Shown here: positions 35,110 to 35,579 of the stretch, piece by piece
How the letters are laid out: every line of letters starts with the position of its first letter
Position numbering within the stretch: the first letter of the stretch is position 1
NCBI GenBank assembly: GCA_013285915.1
Contig: JABDGS010000033.1
Location: 1 to 35,579 of the forward strand
Length of the DNA: 35,579 bases
Direction of reading: 5' to 3'
From: Bacteroidota bacterium
GTDB taxonomy: Bacteria > Bacteroidota > Bacteroidia > Chitinophagales > Chitinophagaceae
Notes under the pieces: generated by a model
The model's database searches: none
The model's input: the letters and a program-made list of their open reading frames with translations, nothing else
Told to the model about the DNA's origin: nothing
Position numbers and translations under genes: made by a program

Positions 35110-35358
35110 CGTTCTTTACGTTTAGCAAAATTCCTTTTATAATGTTACCTGTATGTTATGCACGTATGAACGAATTGTGAAAGCAGGGGTTTTAAACATA
35201 TTTTAACCCCTTGTTAATTAGTAAGTAATATATATAAATGTTATGCACAGTGGGGACATTGCAGCAGGCTAAAATGAGTCTTACAAATCAACTGATCAAC
35301 CTTTCTTTACTAATCAACTTTACCTTATTATATTTACCGCTAACTAACGTTGCCATAA

Positions 35359-35579
35359 ATGAACCGCAGAAACTTTATAGGCCTTACTACATCATCAACT
35401 ACGGCATTAATGCTTGCATCGTTACAATCATTTGCTTCATCCAACAAACCAAACTTTACTATGAACAGTAATTTTAAGCTTAAGGTGCTTGCTACCAATT
35501 GGGGCTTTAACGGTACACTTGATGAATATGGGGCACAGGTAAAAAAAGAAGGCTATGACGGTATTGAAATTTGGTGGCC
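35359..35579 (+). CDS. Tat-exported sugar phosphate isomerase/epimerase-like protein (5' part)
   Basis: The window ends 73 codons into this gene. The start ATG at 35359 gives MNRRNFIGLTTSSTTALMLASL, a twin-arginine (Tat) signal. The mature start FKLKVLATNWGFNGTLDEYGAQVKKEGYDGIEIWW is the first strand and helix of a TIM barrel as in the xylose-isomerase-like AP-endonuclease-2 family. The enzyme is exported folded to the periplasm. Reading another frame from 35238 gives no sensible protein. Confidence 0.75.
   Translation, partial: MNRRNFIGLTTSSTTALMLASLQSFASSNKPNFTMNSNFKLKVLATNWGFNGTLDEYGAQVKKEGYDGIEIWW

Noticed and set aside
35238..35471. Forward frame of 77 codons before the isomerase-like gene
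   Set aside because: It overlaps the Tat-signal start in another frame and shows no domain; the 35359 start fits a real protein.

Overview
This window looks like a chromosomal segment from a Bacteroidota bacterium, most probably of the Chitinophagaceae type. The evidence is a moderate GC content (about 42 % by eye), Bacteroidota-style TAnnTTTG promoter elements, few Shine-Dalgarno sequences, and families typical of that phylum: DUF4783, DUF4421, the haem-binding domain pair, CtlX, and GH29/GH10 enzymes with export signals. The genus is inference. I see no rRNA, tRNA, CRISPR array, phage or transposase gene.

Left part (1-8.6 kb). A truncated alpha/beta-hydrolase lipoprotein is followed by an accessory, defence-rich block. 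It holds an HNH endonuclease overlapped by a C5-cytosine methyltransferase gene, an exported amidohydrolase, and an AT-rich pair made of a TSPPYW-type N4-cytosine methyltransferase and an MjaI-family (CTAG) restriction endonuclease. A long-chain acyl-CoA synthetase follows, then a toxin-antitoxin pair whose toxin gene is broken by two compensating one-base indels. CTAG is very rare in the whole window (7 sites by hand count), and the sites cluster in or beside accessory genes.

Middle (8.7-19.5 kb). An AraC regulator and an SDR oxidoreductase are followed by a secreted M1-type metallopeptidase, formyl-THF deformylase (purU), a 54-residue single-pass membrane protein, an exported GH29 alpha-L-fucosidase, a secreted unknown, a HEAT-like protein, a YcaQ-family DNA glycosylase and a DUF4783 protein with a clear terminator. 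The long intergenic stretches here carry inverted repeats and short GGAAACTGG-like repeats.

Right part (19.6-35.6 kb). This is mostly metabolism. It has gpmI and two tandem haem-binding-domain proteins. An arginine deiminase-family gene sits 4 nt from a citrulline hydrolase gene (ctlX), suggesting a carbamoyl-phosphate-free arginine-to-ornithine route. Scattered phenylacetate genes (paaD, paaG, paaI) are interleaved with membrane-protein genes. A GH10 xylanase with an unusual active-site residue, acetyl-CoA synthetase, a glycosyltransferase next to an LpxH-like phosphoesterase, and the start of a Tat-exported TIM-barrel isomerase complete the window.

The most interesting items are the CTAG restriction-modification pair with its extra nuclease-fold domain on the methyltransferase, the decayed toxin, the arginine/citrulline pair, and the structured intergenic repeats.
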